Source of the DNA: Fremontodendron californicum
Lineage: Eukaryota; Streptophyta; Magnoliopsida; Malvales; Malvaceae
Reading direction: 5' to 3'
Assembly (NCBI GenBank): GCA_030761205.1
Contig: JAULJL010000004.1
Span: 22,479,172 to 22,543,171, forward strand
Length of the DNA stretch: 64,000 nt
The translations under genes and the position numbers were made by a program. Positions within the stretch are counted from its first letter, which is position 1. Each line of letters opens with the position of its first letter. Below, one piece after another: positions 1 to 10,830 of the stretch. The notes beneath the pieces were generated by a model. It did not search any database, was not told where the DNA came from, and saw only the letters and a list, made by a program, of their open reading frames with translations.

Positions 1-1359
1 TTAGATGAGGATCTTTTCATGACAAATAAATATGTCATCTTGGCATTTGATCTTGGCCATTGAAGGGTGTCCTCATCTTTTATTCAATGCATCTAGGCCA
101 TTAGATGAAAGGGGGACCATTTGCAAAGTATTAAAGATAGCACTTTTAGCTTGATAGTAACTAGTGAATTAAATTGATCAAGCCTTCCTTTCCCCTCTAT
201 GCTGGCCGGCCAAGGCATGGGATGTTCAAGAATTTTATCCATCTTTCATATTTTTCTTAATTGCAAATTGGCCCTTTTCGGTTTTTTGGTAAAATTACCT
301 TTTTGCCCTTAAAACTTAATTTAATTGCAAATGGACTCCAATTTTGGATTTTTTTTTTCAACTTATCCCATTCAATGTAAGACCTGATTCTGGAGGTTTT
401 CAAATTTTTCTAAGCTCATTGGCTATTTTTTCAAATTTATCTCTGAAATTTCGGTGTAGTGCCTCCCAAATTTAGCCCTTTCAAATGAGCTCCGATTCTG
501 GATTTTTCTTCACCAATCTCTTTCAAAAATTATGAAAATCATATCTGGAAGTTTTCATAATTTTCCAAGCTCGTTTGCTATTTTTCCCGAAATTTCCTTT
601 TGGAATTTCGGCTTAGTGCAACCGAAATTCACCTTTTTCATTTGAGCTCCGATTTCAGATTTTTCTTCACCAATCTCTTCCAAAAATTATGAAACTCAAA
701 TCTGGAAGTTTTCATAATTTTTTGAGCCCGTTTGCTATTTTTCCCAGAATTTCCTTTTGGAATTTCGACTTAGTGCAATCGAAATTCACCTTTTTCATTT
801 GAACTCCGATTCTGGATTTTTCTTCACCAATCTTTTCCAAAAATTATGAAACTCAGATCTGGAAGTTTTCATTATTTTCCAAGCTTGTTTGCTCTTTTTC
901 TTGGAATTTTCTTTTAGAATTTTTGAATTTGCCTTTTAACCTCCAAAACCTCGGTTTTGCTCAAAACGAGTCTGATTTCTGGATTTTCTTTTTCTACTCC
1001 CTTCATCATATATTGAATTTGAGTTGGTCCGAAAATGCCCAATTTTTGCGATCAAATTCACCCTTGATTTAGTTTTCCCCAAATTTACCGGACTTCATAT
1101 CTTTCGTTGTAGATTCCGGATTGTCAAAATTCTTTCACTATTATTCAATTCAACTTCGAATCTTGATTTTGATTGAGAGTTGACATTTTTAGTGGTTGAT
1201 TTTTTTGAGTTGACTTTTTGCATTGACTTTTTCTGCTGACCTTCGAAATAAGATTTTGGGTACCCATCTATGGAATGGTGGAAGTCTCTTTGCGTTCCGA
1301 GGAGTTAAAAAGGAGAATTTGCCCGGTTTAGGGGGCCCAGACAAAATTAGATGTCTACA
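1..1359 (-). repeat. E1 3' LTR, partial
   Basis: It ends on the plus strand with gatgtctaca, so on the minus strand the LTR begins TGTAGACATC directly after the polypurine tract. It is the U3-proximal part. From 326 to about 960 it holds about four copies of a roughly 157-bp unit; clear unit starts (GAGCTCC or GAACTCC) fall at 487, 644 and 801. The missing part lies left of the window. Confidence 0.92.
326..960. repeat. 157-bp tandem repeat inside E1 3' LTR
   Basis: Each unit runs from a GAGCTCCGATT-like start through ttcttcaccaatctcttcc, a ctggaagttttcataattt block and tttcggcttagtgca. The spacing of 487, 644 and 801 is 157 bp twice. The first copy, from 326, is more diverged. The same array occurs in the 5' LTR (17500-18110), and related arrays occur in the E2 and E4 LTRs. 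Confidence 0.85.
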
Positions 1360-1360
1360 A

Positions 1361-1372
1361 CTGCCCCTCTTT
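1361..1372 (-). other. E1 polypurine tract
   Basis: On the minus strand the sequence AAAGAGGGGCAG lies one base before the LTR start TGTAGAC. The same tract precedes the 3' LTRs of E2 and E4. It primes plus-strand DNA synthesis in LTR retroelements. Confidence 0.9.
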
Positions 1373-1739
1373 AACTATTGCTGAGAATCAGGAATCAGGC
1401 AAAGATAAACTAGACAATAATTTTGTTCGGTCAGTGAGATCAAAATAAGAAGGGTAATTTCCATTTTTTGGCATTATTTTTTATTTTTTTTACTGTAAAA
1501 TAAAATAAAAGAGATTTGTCCTTAAATTGATTTCTTGACTAATCAAGGCTCGACTCGTCTTAAGGAAATGAATTCGATTTGCAAGAGAAGGAAATACCTT
1601 GACGAAAGTCCCGGGGCCTTACCTCATCTTGGTTAAGCTTGGTCAAAACAAAAGATTTTTCCTTAAATTGAGTTCCCTGACTAATCAAGGCTCGACCCGT
1701 CTTAAGGAAACGAGTTCGAATTGCAAAACTTGGATTTCC

Positions 1740-2060
1740 TATCCGAAAAGTCTGGTTGTCTTGTCTAGGAAAGTTGGATGTCTTGTCTAGAAAAAATTGG
1801 ATGTCTTGTCCGAAAAGTCTGGTTGTCTTGTCCAGGAAAAATTGGATGTCTTGTTCGAAAAGTCTGGATGTCTTGTCTAGGAAAAATTGGATGTCTTGTC
1901 CGAAAAATTTGGTTGTCTTGTCTAGGAAAAATTCGATGTCTTGTCCAGGAAAAATTGGATGTCTTGTCCGAAAAGTCTGGTTGTCTTGTCCAGGAAAAAT
2001 GGGATGTCTTGTCTGAAAAATCTGGTTGTCTTGTCCAGGAAAATTTTGATGTCTTACTTC
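1740..2060. repeat. 22/23-bp minisatellite in E1 3' UTR (45-bp dimer)
   Basis: Two alternating monomers, about 22 and 23 bp, both contain TGTCTTGTC followed by either cgaaaagtct or caggaaaaatt. About 14 monomers are present. The 45-bp period is a multiple of three, so several frames stay open on both strands, but no protein is implied. It lies between the polypurine tract and the integrase end, in the element's 3' UTR. Confidence 0.9.
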
Positions 2061-3669
2061 CTCTTGTGCCAGCTGCATTGAACTTAAGAAAGAAAACTTT
2101 CCATGATTTATGCAAGGTTAGTCAAATACAATGATGCTGATGACAAGTTTTGCAATTGTTTGTAAGATGCATGTTCCTAGGTATGAATGCAATTACATGA
2201 TTGTTATGAGTTTTAATCCATGATTTCATTGAGGTTCACAAATCTTTTCAACTCCACTGTTTTGCTCTACTTGACGAGCTCTTCTCTATGTTTCCACTGT
2301 GATCTGCAAGTTTTGACTTGGTGACGGTGTCTTCAATCTATCTCTAATTTGCGCTACTTGATGAGCTTTAATCTGTACCACCTCCAACGTTTGCCCTACT
2401 TAACGAGTTTCTCAGCATTATGAGTTTCAAATCTCTTCTAACTTTTAGATCTACTCCACAGTAATGCAAAGAAATCCATTTATTTAGATTTTTATGCTTA
2501 CTAATCATCATTCAATTTGATAACACTAAAAAATGCATCACAACATATATAAAAGATGGTATGAAAAAACCATATGCCCCGAAAGGGCCAACATGAGTTC
2601 ATTGCAAAGGGTTCAGGCAACAAAGATGAATATCAAGGATTAAAAGGAAAATGCAAAGGAGAAGGTATAGATGCCCTAGACGCGGAATACACTGGATCCT
2701 TCCAGTTTTAATTCCTCTTAAATATCTTTTAAGCTTGCCATTCGCTTGGGTGATTTCTCGGCTTTTGCTATTGTTTCAGACTGAGCTTTACCCCCTTTTT
2801 TCGATTTTCTAATATTTTCTCCCCCCTTTACACAGAGCATTGATTCAATCTTTGATCAGTACTTGGGCCGCCCTTTGCGGGTTTTCAACCCAAGTGTCCC
2901 CCGTTCGATTTTAAGTCTCATTTTTCGAGTTTTCGGCTTAAAGCTCTCATTTTACATTCTTTTTTTTGTTGTGTTCTACCATGCATCTGAGAATTCTAAA
3001 TACTTCCAAGGTAAAAATAACAATTCAAAAGATGGGATGAGATCTGAGAAAAAACCTTCAAATGAATACCCATGCTTGATCAAATGGCCTTTACAAGTAC
3101 GTAATATAGGCCAAGGTTCGGGTTTAGAAAGAAAGGATAAATAGGCTCAAAATGTGTTTAAGGGTGATTAAATCAAGGATCATTTCATGAGGATGACTCA
3201 TTTTTGATTCATTTGTCATTTTTGGACTTTTCCTCCTTTTTGTTTAAATTAGCTTCTTTCTTGGCTTTCATTTGCCATTCTTTGATATCACACCTTTTGT
3301 GTGTGTTTTTTCTTCTTTTTCTTTTTCCTTTTCGAAGGCTCTTTTTGCCATGATGATTTTTGTTTCCAATGGCTCTTTTTGCCATGATTTTATTTTATGG
3401 AGGATTTTCCTCGCATTTTCCCTTCAATGTAGAGGGTGATCCTTGATCAAGGTTCAAAGAAATAAAGAATTCCTAACGCTCAAAGGGGTGACTAGGGATA
3501 ATTTCTTCTTAATGAAAGAAATATGAAAAATGGGCATTTATCGTATCAACAATGAATATTCTCATTGAAAAGCAACCTCAGGGGAAATAGATATATAGAA
3601 TTCTCATGTTTACATTTGGAATCATTCGAATCCTCTCATGCATAGTATCACACTTTTTTCTTTTCTTCT
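2061..3669 (-). other. E1 3' untranslated region
   Basis: There is no supported coding here. The stretch aligns in blocks with the E4 3' UTR (51640-53189) and partly with E2 (27480-28230). Shared words include cctttgcgggttttcaac, gatcaaggatcatttc and the pyrimidine-rich runs around 3230-3400. Homology stops at the integrase stop codon (3670-3672). Confidence 0.75.
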
Positions 3670-4870
3670 TCAAGCATAGTATTTTTTCAATTCGTCGGCG
3701 TTCACAGGACTTCTCAAGTCATCACCGTCCATCCGAGTTAAGATCAATGCTCTTCCCGAAAAAGCTCTTTTCACTACATAGGGTCCTTCCCAATTCGGAG
3801 CCCAGTTTTTGCAGGGATCTTTCACAATAGGGAGAACCTTCCTCAGCACCAACTCTCCCTCTCGAAACTGCCTGGGATGAACTTTTTTGTTGTGGGCTCG
3901 AATCATCCTTTTCTGATACATCTGCCCATGACAAATTGCTTTCAGCCTTTCCTCCTTGATGAGATTCAACTATTCATAGCGAGCTCTAACCTATTATGCC
4001 TCTTCTAGGCCCACTTCCATCAAAAAATAAAGTGAAGAGATTTCAACCTCAATAGACAGCACTGCTTCCATCACGTATACCAGAGAAAATGGTGTGGCCC
4101 CCGTAAATATGCGAACCAAAGTACGGTATGCTGGGGAGCAAAAGGCAATGTTTCATGCCAATCTCTGTACACATCAGTCATATTTTCAACAATCTTCTTG
4201 ATGTTCTTATTGGCTGCTTCTATTGCCCCATTCATTTTTGGACGGTAAGGTGCCGAATTATGATGGTTGATCTTGAACTAGGTACATATTTCCCTTATCA
4301 TCTTATTGTTCAGATTGAGAGCATTGTCTTTGATTATTCTCTCTGGGAGTCTATATCAGCATATAATCTTTTTTTTGATAAATCTACACACCACTGACTT
4401 TGTCATGTTGGCATAAGAGGCTGCTTCTACCCACTTTGTGAAGTAGTCTATGGCCATTAGGATAAAACGGTGCCCGTTCGAAGCCTTCGGGGTAATGGGT
4501 CCGATCATATCCATTCCCCACATTGAAAATAGCCATGGAGCTGTCATGACATGCAACGACGATGGCGGTACATGAGTCTTGTCGGCATATATATGGCATT
4601 TATGGCCCTTCCGAGAATAATTGATGCAATCCCCTTCCATGGTTAGCCAATAGTATCCGGCCCTCATAATCTGTTTAGCCAGCATGTGTCCATTCGCGTG
4701 CGTGCCACATATCCCTTCATGGAATTCTTCGAGGATTTTCTGAGCTTCTGCAGAAATGACACACCTCAACAAAACTTGGTATTTCCCTTTCTAGTAAAGG
4801 ATTTCACCATCCAAGACAAAACCCATTGCCATTCTTCTCAAGGTTCTCTTATCATTTTTCTTTGCTTGTT
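3670..4870 (-). pseudogene. E1 integrase (pol C-terminal part), degraded
   Basis: The integrase would insert element cDNA into host DNA. The N-terminal zinc region is visible at 4720-4580 with the HEGICGTHANGH segment, but the first cysteine of the CxxC pair has become glycine (GHKC, against CHKC in E4). The core shows GMDMIGP, then KDNALNLNN and NGAIEAANKN, corresponding to the D, D and E of the catalytic triad. The C-terminal segment (3670-3969) contains REGELVLRK and NWEGPYVVKRAF, typical of the gypsy C-terminal domain, and ends DELKKYYA then TGA. Several frame changes occur between 3970 and 4360, plus a stop near 4356. Function as a protein is excluded. Confidence 0.88.
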
Positions 4871-4989
4871 CGAGGTATCGTTGACTCTTGATGTATTGCA
4901 AGATGTCTTAATATCAAGGTTGACCATCTGCTTCTTCTTCGATACTCAAGCAATGAGCATGAGACTCATATATGCCCGTTTTGATTGGC

Positions 4990-5396
4990 ACAACTTCGGC
5001 CCCTTCATTCACTTTAAACATTGAGGATAAAGTGGGTAGAGCATCCGCCATTCGATTTTCTTCTCGGGGGAAGTAAATGAAAACTACCTCTTCGAACTCC
5101 TCAATCAAGCTCAGTATAAGCTCTTTATATCGGATTAGCTTTGCATCTCAGGTTTCCCATTCTCTGTGCAGTTAGTATATCACCAAGGCTGAATCTCTGA
5201 AGACCTCTAGTGTTTTGATCTTTCTTTCTACGGCGGCACGAAGACACATAGTACACGCTTCATACTCAGCGATATTGTTGGTACAATCAAAATCCAATCT
5301 AGCAGTGAAAGGATAATAATCTTCCTCAGGGGATATGAGCACTGCATCGATTCCATGCCCCATGGCATTAGATGAGCCATCAAAATACATTTTCCA
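4990..5396 (-). pseudogene. E1 archaeal-type RNase H (second RNase H of pol), degraded
   Basis: A second RNase H domain lies between the RT-linked RNase H and the integrase, the arrangement known from the Tat lineage. MYFDGSSNAMG supplies the first Asp, NIAEYEAC the Glu, RDSALVIY the second Asp, and ENRMADAL the last Asp, so the four catalytic positions survive. A stop follows VIY (near 5172) and another interrupts the middle part. Usual role: removal of the RNA strand during reverse transcription. Confidence 0.85.
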
Positions 5397-7111
5397 GGTT
5401 TTCTTCTCAGAGGAAGTCCCTTCTTCTTGCAAATCACATATTCGGTCTTTATCAGGGAAATCAAAGTCCAGGGGCTCGTAGCCATCTACTGCTCGACTTG
5501 CTAGGAATTCGGCTACTGCGCTACCTTTTATAGCCTTTTGGGTCACATATACAATATCATATTCGGAGAGCAACACTTGCCACCTCGTCGTTCTTCCTGA
5601 CAACTAAGGCGTCTCGAATACGTATTTGAGGGGATCTAATTTTGCAATAAGCCATGTCGTGTGATACAACATGTACTGTCTGAGCCTTCGGGCAGTCCAG
5701 GCTAGGACACAACAAAGCCTCTCTACCAATGAATATTTCAACTCGTACTCAGTGAACTTTTTGCTGAGGTAGTAGATGGCCTGTTCTTTCTTTCTAGTTT
5801 CATCATGTTGTCCCAACACACACCCCATGGACCTTTCAAATACTGACAAGTATAATATCAGCGGCTTTCCTGGGACTGGTGGCATTAGTACTGGTGGATT
5901 GGACAGGTAATGCTTGACCTTATCAAAGACTATCTGGCATCCTTCATCCCATTCCCCTGGATCACGCTTTCAGAGTAACTTGAAGATTTGGTCGCACTTA
6001 TCGATCATTTGGGAGATGAACCAAGCGATATAATTCAGCCTACCTAAAAAGCTTCTTACTTCTTTCTATGTACGAGGGGAGGCAAGCTTTGAATGGATTT
6101 GACTTTATCTGGATCAATCTCGATCCTTTCCGGCTAACAATGAAGCCTAATAGCCTTCCCGAAGTGACTCTGAAAGTACACTTTGTCGGGTTGAGTTTAA
6201 GTTGAAATTTTCTCAACCTTTCAAAAGCTTTTTAAGATTCGCAATGTGTTCATCCTTTCCTTGGGATTTTGCGATCATATCATCGACATAAACTTCGGTT
6301 CTTTTGTGCATCATGTCATGGAATAAAGTTACCATGGCCCTTTGATACGTTGCCCCAGCGTTTTTCAACTTGAATGGCATCACCTTATAGAAAAAGGTTC
6401 CCCACATCATCACGAATGTGGTTTTTTCCATATCCTCAGGTGCCATTTTTATCTGATTATACCCTGAGAAACCGTCCATGAAGGAAAACACGGAATTCTT
6501 GGTGGTATTATCGACTAAAGTATCAATGTGAGGCAACGAAAAATTATCCTTGGGGCTTGCCTTGTTCAGATCTCGGTAACCGACACACATTCGTACTTTT
6601 CCATCTTTCTTTGGAATCGAAAAAATGTTCGCTACCCACTCCAGGTATTTTGCCACTTCCAAGAATCCGGCATCGAATTGCTTTTTCACTTTTAATAGCA
6701 TTACTGGCTCATTCTTCTCAGTTTCTGCTGAATCGGCTTGCAATCTGGTTTCAACAAAAGTTTGTGAACCACAATATCAGGGTCTAACCTCGGTATGTCT
6801 TGGTACGACCATGAAAACACATCCACGTATTCCCGGAGCAAACTTATCAAATCTTACTTTATTGATGGTGAAATGGCAGTCCCTATCTTGACTTCTTTTA
6901 TTTCTTCCCCATCCCCCAAATTTATCACTTCCAACTATTCTTTATGAGGTAATACTTGTTTCTCCTCTTGTTCTATTATTCTGAACAAATCTAGAAATAA
7001 ATCACAGTCTTCGACATCTTCGTCAGCGTCGAAATCACCCATACAGATGGGTTTTTCAAAATTAATTCTAGAATTATTGAGAGGACGATCCTCATATTCC
7101 GTATCAGGCCC
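5397..7111 (-). pseudogene. E1 reverse transcriptase and first RNase H, degraded
   Basis: RT copies element RNA into DNA. The best open piece (6213-6743) has KKDGKVRMCVGYRDLN, where the family Asp (VDYRDLN in E4) has become Gly, then FSGYNQIKM and YVDDMIAKS with the catalytic YVDD intact. MPFKLKNAG replaces the usual MPFGLKNAG. The piece at 5604-5885 is the first RNase H; its expected catalytic Asp is replaced in ILYLSVFERSMGCVL, a loss known for Tat elements. Frameshifts lie at about 6212, 5886 and 6730. The upstream exon begins at the putative splice acceptor (7111) and reads PDTEYEDRPLNN. Confidence 0.9.
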
Positions 7112-7310
7112 CTGTAAATAGGTGAGGAAGAAACAATATAGGAAGGCATATAGGTAATAATAATGAAATAATAAAAGAATGTGGACACATCAATATGAAG
7201 GAAATGCATCATGGTTGTTATTTATTAAATGATAATATTTAAACATAAGCCCGTACAGAGGACTTTTAATGCCTTCGGGCAAGGGCAATTAAGGTTGATT
7301 CGAGCATTAC
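7112..7310 (-). other. E1 putative intron between protease and RT
   Basis: Minus strand: donor gtaatg at 7310 and acceptor tttacag ending at 7112, preceded by the pyrimidine-rich ttgtttcttcc. The E4 copy (56648-56865) has the same borders. Ogre elements are known to carry an intron at this place. In E1 a 1-bp deletion relative to E4 right after the acceptor breaks the spliced frame. Confidence 0.45.
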
Positions 7311-8557
7311 ACTGGAGTAGACCTATAAACTATGGGAAGTTTAGTCACGCTCCAATTGGTTAGCTCATAACCCGGCGGGCAAGGACGCACCCATCCAACT
7401 AGTGCCGTCCTCTCTCTGTTCCTCTAGTTTAGCCATACTAACCATCATTTCATATGGTTGTTTGTCTCCAACTCCATAAAGTTTCTCAAAAGCTTGCTTC
7501 AGCAAGACCATCACATTTTCAGAATTCTTACTCCCAAACTCAAATTCGGTCGAGCGAAAAATATGAAGGATTGGCAAGAAAGTCATGGGCTCCCACTCCA
7601 TATCCACACCCGCAAAATGGGCCATCCTTCTTTTACGGTTCTTCTAAGTCTGTTCCCTTTTTCTTGTGAGTTTTGGGGAGATATCCGAGATTGAATTGGT
7701 CTTTCTTCCCGGCCACTTCTATTGCTCTGGCAATCCCTTATAGATACTTCCTTAATCTTTTTCCTGCCCTACAGCCTTTTCCAACTGTTGTTCTCAGCCC
7801 CAACCTGGTATTCTGGGAGAGCCTTGGCTTCGAAATTTTATGCCCCTCAGTGACGAACATGGCATTAACAAATTCCAGTGACCTGAATGAGTATTCTACA
7901 ACATCTTCATTTACCTCTATGTAGGGGTATCAGTAAATGCAGAGGCGATAATATCCTCTTCTCCTGACACGCTGATCAAGCTTCCTTCCATTACAAATTT
8001 TAGCTTTTGAGGTGGAGAGATGACGGCACAGCCCCGGCAGAGTGAATCCACGGCCTTCCCAGCAAGCAATTGTAAGATGGGGTAATGTCCATCACTTGAA
8101 AATCGACCTTATAGGTATAGGAACCTATCTGAAGTGGGATCTCAATGTTTCCCATCACCTCTCGACGAGTGCCATCGAAAGCTCTGACAATGGTATGACT
8201 CGGTAGCATGTAGGACATATCCATCGGCATTTTTGATAAGGTAGCCAATGGCATCACATTCAAAGACGATCCATTATCAAGGAGTACTCAGAGTAGAATG
8301 TGCCCTTTGCAGGTGGTAGTGATATGAAGGGCCTTGGTGGATCCTATTCCATTTGGCGGTATCTCATCATAGCTGAAGGAGATGTAATCATCTACTGTGA
8401 TGTTTCCCACCAACCGATCTAATTTCTCCACAGATATATTGTTGGCTACATAAGCCTGATTCAAAATTCTCAACAGAGCATTTTGGTGCGGCTCTAAGTT
8501 TAACAGCAATGAAAGTACTGAAATTCTCGTTGGTTGGCGATGCAACTGTTCTACCAC
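7311..8557 (-). pseudogene. E1 aspartic protease with G-patch-like tail, degraded
   Basis: The retroelement protease would cut the Gag-Pol precursor. The active-site motif reads VLLDNGSSLNVMP (8230-8290), preceded by a stop from a C-to-T change. Downstream, the conserved FQVMDITPSYNCLLGRPWIH matches the same block in E4. A G-patch-like stretch follows (KGCRAGKRLRKYL, near 7690-7750), weaker than the KGLGKYL of E4. The segment 7365-7625 (WEPMTFLPIL) leads to the intron donor. Reading requires several frame changes. Confidence 0.85.
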
Positions 8558-8559
8558 AC

Positions 8560-10526
8560 TGTACTCGCTGTGCTTGATGAATTTTAAGAACTCACAGGCT
8601 TCCTTCTCATTTATTGGTTCCTTTACCTTACTAGCTGGGTTGGATCTTTTTCAACTTCAACTGATTGTTCTACCTCCATAGGGTCTGGTCCCATAGCTCT
8701 TTTTCCTTCGTCAAGTCCCCCTGTCTTTCCAATTTCAACTGTCGTAGGGGTATAACATCTACCACTTCGAGTAAGGTGCCCCACTCCGATTACATCCACG
8801 GCTGCTGCCTGATGGTTTGAAGATCCTGGCATTGCCATGCTGTATTCATACTTTCATGGAATCGTCCCGTCTCCTTTGTAAGGAAAAGGTGATGGTAATT
8901 CTATGATTATATTTGGAGTAGGTCCCTCGGTTGCTGGGCTAGCCTTTTCCTCAGGTTCATCATAGTATATGATTAGGGGTATATCCACCCCATAACCGGT
9001 CTCATTCATGCTGATTTCCAGATCCTCTATCTTCTCAAATAATTGGGCCTCGCCCATATCCATCATCTTTTGAACTTTTGCTAAGAATTTTTCACAGCAC
9101 TGAATGGTGTACCCTTTGCACTCATGATATTGGCAGAAGTCTTCTATCTGGCTGACTATCTTCCTTACATATGATTTTGACTTAAACAAACCCATTTTGA
9201 CCATCTCAAACCATACTCTGATCATAGGCGTTTTTACTTTCCTGAGATCCCTTTTTACCCGTTCATCCTCCCCCAACATGATGGCGTTGACCTTGGCCTC
9301 CGTATGATTAGGCAACGGATTTCCCGCGATATTAGGTCCATTTTTTGGCTCGAATTTCATGATTCCTGTATCAATAAGGCTCTGAACCTTGCGTTCGAAA
9401 GCAGTACAAGTCTCGATTGAGTGTCCTTGGATGCCCGCATGGTACGCACAGTGAGCGTTGGAATCGTACCCCTTGGGATAAGAAGGTTTTAAAGGTTGGA
9501 GGTACACAGGCGCAACGAGTTGACCTTGTAGAAGCTTCAGGTTTAACTCGCTGTAAGTAGTGGGGATAGGGTCATATTGAGGTTTTTGGTTATTCCTCAC
9601 AGGCCTTTGATCATTTCAAGGACTGTTTTGCATGTTTGGGGTAATGTTTGGTGGAATGGCTATCTGAGGAGATATGCCAGTCGGATATGTTGCTGAGGGA
9701 TAGTCGTGTAAGGAAAAGGGTTTGGCTAGTGCCTTCCATGTCCGATACGTGCTTGTACTGTTCCAGGAAGGCACTAGCCAAATCCGTCCATGATCGGATC
9801 TTGTTACAGGTGATTTAATTATACCATCGAGTGGCGGATCTGCTGAGGCTATCTTGGAAATAGTGGATAAGCAATTTCTCATCACTATCATGTCTGGTCA
9901 TTTTCCTGCAATACATTGTCAAATGTGCTGAAGGATTGGTGGTCCCGTTATACTTCTCAAAGTCTGGCATCTTGAACTTGGGCGGGATCACTAAACCGGA
10001 GACCAAACTCATTTCTTTGGCGTTGAGGCTTCCAAACAATTCTGCTCCTTCCATGGTCCTCAGCCTTTCTTCTAGTAGCTGATACTTCTTTTGTGATTCA
10101 ACTATTTCTACCCTTTTTAGTTCCTCCACTTTTTCTTCTCTTGTTCTGCTAGCTCATCCAGGTCTCAGATATCGATAGGGTCTGTCGGGAGGGTCCCAAG
10201 GTTTACCCTAACTGGCATCTATTTTTGTGCCCCTGTGTTGGGCTGGATATACACGAAAGGCATTTTAGTTGTCGAAGGTGGAGTATCCATGTTCTGCGTA
10301 GGCTGGCCGTTTGTCGGTATGGCTTATTGCTGCCCTTCTTTTCCCCCTTGATGTCCTGATTCTAAACCCAGGGCTATATTCTCCATGTGTCCCTTTCCTT
10401 TGACTGTGGCGAACACCAGTTCCATCAGCTTAATCATCTGATCCCTTGATTCGGCCTGTGACTTGGCCAATTATTCTTCAACTCATCCTGAGCCCTTTCC
10501 ATTCGGGCTATTTGTTCATTTTCCAT
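8560..10526 (-). pseudogene. E1 gag, degraded
   Basis: Gag forms the virus-like particle. The start is taken at the ATG at 10526 (MENEQIARMER), because E2 has the matching MENEQVAQMER. The coiled-coil N-terminus is followed by frame changes to 10129. The capsid region then includes GLVIPPKFKMPDFEKYNGT and LLIHYFQDSLS. The longest open piece (8854-9600) holds two zinc-knuckle-like motifs: CAYHAGIQGHSIETC (C-x2-H-x5-H-x4-C) and CQYHECKGYTIQCC. Further stops lie between 8620 and 8850. Confidence 0.88.
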
Positions 10527-10830
10527 GATCCTAACCTGGGATCGAGTATAATACTGATATGGAGTGTTTCTCTCGGGGAGCTTCAGTGGGCGCCCAATTT
10601 GTGAACCTTGGTGTAAATACCATAGATTAGAATTTCATGGCATATTTTTTTATTAAATGCGTGCAAAGGATGAATAAATCAATGCATGACTGATCAAACC
10701 AATGGATGAATGAATGTATGCTTCTTTAATTGTATGAAATGAGAAGATGCAAACAATAGTATTCGCCTTAAATCAAATTCCAACACAAAGGTTTTTCATT
10801 AATTCATGGGAACTTTTTGCATATCCTCTC
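10527..10830 (-). other. E1 spacer between ORF0 and gag
   Basis: About 300 bp of AT-rich sequence separates the ORF0 stop (10831-10833) from the gag start. No ORF, repeat or splice pair is convincing here. Confidence 0.5.

Noticed and set aside
1560..2134. Overlapping open frames on both strands with a 15-residue repeat
   Set aside because: They follow from a 45-bp minisatellite whose period is a multiple of three. No start context or homology; it lies in the element's 3' UTR.
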